Positions 10,291 to 12,310 of a stretch of DNA of 12,310 nucleotides are shown one piece after another (within the stretch, counting starts at the first letter, position 1; each line of letters begins with the position of its first letter). The notes below the pieces were generated by a model, which did not search any database, was not told the origin of the DNA, and saw only the letters and a list, made by a program, of their open reading frames with translations. Origin of the DNA: Anaerolineae bacterium (GTDB lineage: Bacteria; Chloroflexota; Anaerolineae; Aggregatilineales; Phototrophicaceae); the NCBI GenBank assembly GCA_025454715.1, contig JALONY010000018.1, positions 1 through 12,310 on the forward strand, given 5' to 3'. The translations under genes and the position numbers were made by a program.

Positions 10291-10506
10291 TGGGGTCTCC
10301 TTGGGTGCCCTCACTGATTGTGAGGTTATATTCGGTTGGAGCTGAAGGAATGCCTCACTCACTGCCCTATGTTTGTAGGTGTGATGGCTACCTTTGATGC
10401 GATCTAACTCAAAACCGAACGCTTCAATCAGCGTGATGAGCTGACTAAACCTGATGTTCTTCTGGTTATTAAGCAGGCGCTGGTATAACTTTTGTTTTTT
10501 GACCAT
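10280..10506 (-). pseudogene. hicA: HicA family toxin, C-terminal core lost by frame-changing deletion
   Basis: From the ATG at 10506 the frame gives MVKKQKLYQRLLNN, then FSQLITLIEAFGFELDRIKGSHH and KHRAVSEAFLQLQPN, a clear match to the 5' two thirds of HicA with the catalytic-type His in GSHH. After LQLQP, relatives continue with a KGKAKPYQVRQ...LVE segment and end in EYNL. Here that segment is absent. The current frame runs through ITSQSVRAPKETP straight into HicB, making a possible 145-aa fusion. In another frame, codons starting at 10333 read EYNLTISEGTQGDPNDE and stop at TGA 10282-10280, overlapping the hicB start as an intact hicA would. A frame-changing deletion of roughly 18 codons is the simplest reading. 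The toxin is probably inactive. The DNA is visibly richer in A and T than its flanks, which suggests transfer. The start lacks a well-spaced ribosome site. Confidence 0.75.
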
Positions 10507-10526
10507 CCCTAGACTTTCTACGAAAC

Positions 10527-10554
10527 AGTTTAGCACCAAAAGGTCTAACACCAA
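10527..10554 (-). promoter_or_regulatory. Putative hicAB promoter
   Basis: On the minus strand TTGGTG (complement of 10549-10554) lies 16 bp before TAAACT (complement of 10527-10532), which is preceded by TGC as an extended -10. The start would be near 10520, about 14 nt before the hicA ATG. It gives hicAB transcription independent of the upstream LCP gene. Confidence 0.45.
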
Positions 10555-10561
10555 CGATATA

Positions 10562-10579
10562 CCCACCTCTAGAAGTGGG
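10562..10579 (-). terminator. Possible terminator-like hairpin after the LCP gene
   Basis: The minus strand reads CCCACTT, CTAG, GAGGTGGG in effect: a 7-bp stem including one G-U pair, containing TCTAGA. It lies 19 nt after the LCP stop. The tail is TATATCG rather than a U-tract, so termination would be inefficient. Confidence 0.3.
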
Positions 10580-10597
10580 CATTTGCGCCCCCTGCCC

Positions 10598-11956
10598 TCA
10601 CTCCGCGTAGTTCGCCCCGAACACCTCGCTCATCAGCCCGCCCAAGCGCCCGAACACCTCGCTCATCAGCCCGCCCAAGCGCGCACGGTTGGGGATTAAG
10701 ACCGACGCCCCTTGCGCGGTCGTGAAGCTCGACAAATAGCGATAATCAATCACCCCGCGGTTGATGCGATCGAACGGGATGTCTTTGACGAACAACGCCA
10801 ATTGCACCATCTGCTCCAACGTCAGGTCGGTATACACGTTGTCACGCACCGACGCCCACAAGCCCGACGCATTGGCCAACAAGGCGGGAATCATCTCGGC
10901 GCGGGTCGCCTTATCGCGGATGGCCATAATCACCTGCTGCTGGCGCTCGGCGCGCCGGATGTCGCTGTCGCCGTGGCGCGTGCGCGCATATTTGAGCGCG
11001 GTCGCGCCGTCCAAGGTCTGGTTGCCTGCGCGGATGAAGAACGGGTCATAGCCATAATTCATGCTGGGGTACAGCGGGTCGTTGATGGTGTACGGCACAT
11101 CGACATCGATGCCGCCCAGCGCGTTGACGATGGTGATGAACGCGGCGAAATCGACCACCAGATAATGGTTGACCCGTATCCCGAGGTTATACTGCACCGT
11201 CTCCATCGCGAGGCGCGGCCCATACCCCTGCTGGCGCAATTCGCCCAGCACCATCGGCTCGTTGACGCGCCGCTCACCATAGCCCGGCACGCTCACCCAC
11301 ATATCCCGCGGGATGCTCAGCATCCCGATGTCGCCGGTGCGCGGGTCGAGGCTGAGCAAAATCAGCGTGTCGGTGCGAAAGCTCAGGCCGGTCTCGCCCG
11401 GGCGGCGGTCGATGCCCATCATCAGCACCGTCAGGCGGCTTTGGCCGTCCCACGGCTCCAGCACCACCCGCGTCCCGTCGTCGAAGGTGATGGCTTGCCC
11501 CATCGCCAGCAAGCCGCCGTCGTTCAAGAACGCCACCGGCGTCGGCAGGTTGGCCACCAAGGCGGTGGCGGTCGGCAGCACGGTCTGGGGGGTGTTGGCG
11601 GCGCGCACCAGCGCGAACAGGCCGAGGCTGGTCGTCAAAGCAACGCCCATCATCGCCACCGCAATCACCACCCACGCCCACTCGCCGCCCTTGCGGCGCG
11701 GGGCGGCTTGGCGGCGCTGGGTGCGCTGGCGCACCGCGCTCTCACGCGGAGGCAAGGGCGCGGCGGCGCTCACCCGCGGCTGGTGCGGCTGAGTCGGTAG
11801 CGCGGTCGGCTGTTGCGAGCGCGGCACGCGGATGACCTCCGGCACATAAGGCACGGGGTCGGTCTTGAGGGTTTGAGCCATATCCGAGGTAGGGACACGC
11901 GGCGTGACCAGCGTCTCATCGACGGTGGGCTTGTCGTCAGGTTGAGGGGTTTGCAT
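10598..11956 (-). CDS. LytR-CpsA-Psr (LCP) family cell-envelope protein
   Basis: A 452-aa LCP protein. Family members sit in the membrane and transfer undecaprenyl-phosphate-linked glycopolymers to the cell wall or other acceptors. The N-terminal 90 residues are Pro-, Thr- and Arg-rich and probably cytoplasmic; one membrane segment lies at about 93-118 (WVVIAVAMMGVALTTSLGLF). The LCP domain runs about 174-350: VLMMGIDRR, FRTDTLILLSLDP with R194 and D196, SIPRDMWV with R217 and D218, GGIDVDVP, and YARTRHGDSDIRRAERQQ at 323-340 with its conserved Arg residues. The catalytic set looks complete. The ATG at 11956 is chosen because an upstream in-frame ATG at 12073 lies in the promoter -35. No clear ribosome site precedes 11956. 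The last 26 residues contain a duplicated 11-aa unit. What polymer it handles cannot be told. Confidence 0.88.
   Translation of the reverse strand: MQTPQPDDKPTVDETLVTPRVPTSDMAQTLKTDPVPYVPEVIRVPRSQQPTALPTQPHQPRVSAAAPLPPRESAVRQRTQRRQAAPRRKGGEWAWVVIAVAMMGVALTTSLGLFALVRAANTPQTVLPTATALVANLPTPVAFLNDGGLLAMGQAITFDDGTRVVLEPWDGQSRLTVLMMGIDRRPGETGLSFRTDTLILLSLDPRTGDIGMLSIPRDMWVSVPGYGERRVNEPMVLGELRQQGYGPRLAMETVQYNLGIRVNHYLVVDFAAFITIVNALGGIDVDVPYTINDPLYPSMNYGYDPFFIRAGNQTLDGATALKYARTRHGDSDIRRAERQQQVIMAIRDKATRAEMIPALLANASGLWASVRDNVYTDLTLEQMVQLALFVKDIPFDRINRGVIDYRYLSSFTTAQGASVLIPNRARLGGLMSEVFGRLGGLMSEVFGANYAE
10616..10682. repeat. Perfect 33-bp tandem duplication at the 3' end of the LCP gene
   Basis: The sequence matches itself at a 33-bp offset over 34 bases (10616-10649 against 10649-10682). 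It adds an in-frame copy of RLGGLMSEVFG near the C-terminus. The two copies are identical at the DNA level, which points to a recent slippage or recombination event. Confidence 0.95.
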
Positions 11957-11970
11957 AGGGGTCTCGGCGC

Positions 11971-11999
11971 TTGGACGGTTTGCCCAAAGCGGGTAAAAT
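11971..11999 (+). promoter_or_regulatory. Putative promoter of the lipoate ligase-family gene
   Basis: TTGGAC at 11971-11976 lies 17 bp before TAAAAT at 11994-11999 (5/6). A start near 12006 would give a leader of about 47 nt to the GTG at 12053. An alternative is the extended -10 TGGTATAAG at 12032-12040, which would give a nearly leaderless message. Confidence 0.45.
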
Positions 12000-12043
12000 G
12001 ACGAGAAACGTGCGACCCGATGGATTAGGTCTGGTATAAGGGC

Positions 12044-12073
12044 AGTATAAGCGTGAGCGTGAATCCGCGTCAA
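12044..12073 (-). promoter_or_regulatory. Promoter of the LCP gene
   Basis: On the minus strand TTGACG (complement of 12068-12073, 5/6) is 18 bp before TATACT (complement of 12044-12049, 5/6). It is the best hexamer pair in the window. The start would be near 12037, giving an 80-nt leader. The element lies on the first codons of the divergent gene. Confidence 0.6.
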
Positions 12074-12310
12074 TGGCGCTTGCTATGCGACCCACCCGCG
12101 GGTGGTGCGTGGAACATGGCCGCCGATGAAGCCATCCTCGAATCCGTCGGCGCGGGCGACGCCCCCCCGACCCTGCGCCTGTATGGGTGGGAACCGGCCT
12201 GCCTATCGCTGGGCTTCAGCCAAAGCCACGCCGACGCAGACCTCGTGCGCTTGGCCGCCCACGGCTGGGGGTGGGTGCGCCGCCCGACCGGTGGCAAGGC
12301 CATCCTCCAC
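12053..12310 (+). CDS. Lipoate-protein ligase A / biotin-lipoate ligase family protein, 5' part only
   Basis: Eighty-six codons read open to the window edge. The protein begins MSVNPRQWRLLCDPPAGG and shows NMAADEAILES at 21-31, LRLYGWEPACLSLGFSQ at 41-57 and VRRPTGGKAILH at 75-86. This is the BPL/LplA/LipB fold; the RR-x-TGG-x-A-x-x-H loop binds the lipoyl or octanoyl adenylate. Such enzymes attach lipoate or octanoate to carrier proteins of 2-oxoacid dehydrogenases and the glycine cleavage system. Whether it is an LplA ligase, a LipM-type octanoyltransferase or a related enzyme depends on the missing part. GTG at 12053 is chosen because AAGGG at 12038-12042 precedes it by 10 nt; GTG at 12059 is the alternative. 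Confidence 0.85.
   Translation, partial: MSVNPRQWRLLCDPPAGGAWNMAADEAILESVGAGDAPPTLRLYGWEPACLSLGFSQSHADADLVRLAAHGWGWVRRPTGGKAILH

Noticed and set aside
10616..10682. CRISPR-like repeat of about 33 bp
   Set aside because: Two directly abutting copies with no spacers, in frame within a gene: a tandem duplication.
10712..11800. Plus-strand reading frame of 362 codons opposite the LCP gene
   Set aside because: His/Arg/Ala-rich antisense shadow; the minus frame carries intact LCP motifs.

Overview
The window is GC-rich chromosomal DNA, probably from an uncultured Chloroflexota bacterium of the Anaerolineae type. That placement is inferred from gene content: a lipoprotein with a Thr/Pro-rich linker, a proline-rich LytR-CpsA-Psr protein, a short HicA/HicB pair and a Uma2 protein, all with strong G/C third-position bias. 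No rRNA or other phylogenetic marker is present to confirm it.

Layout. Positions 1-4475 (+) hold a tight three-gene set: family X DNA polymerase/PHP (polX), a one-TM SH3-like protein, and NAD+-dependent DNA ligase (ligA). PolX and LigA could act together in gap filling and nick sealing. A hairpin and leader follow, then an RlmI-type 23S rRNA methyltransferase (4599-5795). Its 3' end overlaps by 29 bp a convergent Uma2 nuclease-like gene (5767-6372, -). A WD40-type beta-propeller lipoprotein (6547-7734) diverges from Uma2 and ends in a clear intrinsic terminator. Aspartyl-tRNA synthetase (7909-9747) follows. A 31-nt repeat occurs in two intergenic spaces, at 6422-6452 and 7811-7841.

Positions 9748-10068 hold no convincing protein gene. 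They contain a good promoter, about 180 nt that fold as a long imperfect rod or multibranch RNA with a 9-bp closing helix, and a strong terminator. I read this as an independent structured small RNA with 6S-RNA-like architecture, family unproven.

The minus strand from 10069 to 10506 carries a degraded HicA/HicB toxin-antitoxin pair in AT-richer DNA. The HicA toxin appears to have lost its C-terminal core through a frame-changing deletion, while HicB is intact. Upstream on the same strand is an LCP-family cell-envelope protein (10598-11956) with a perfect 33-bp tandem duplication in its last codons. Its promoter interlocks with that of a divergent lipoate/biotin ligase-family gene, whose first 86 codons reach the window edge.

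Most of the window is housekeeping. The parts that reward a second look are the small RNA locus, the decayed hicA, a 10-bp phased repeat inside ligA, the 31-nt intergenic repeat and the interlocked divergent promoters.
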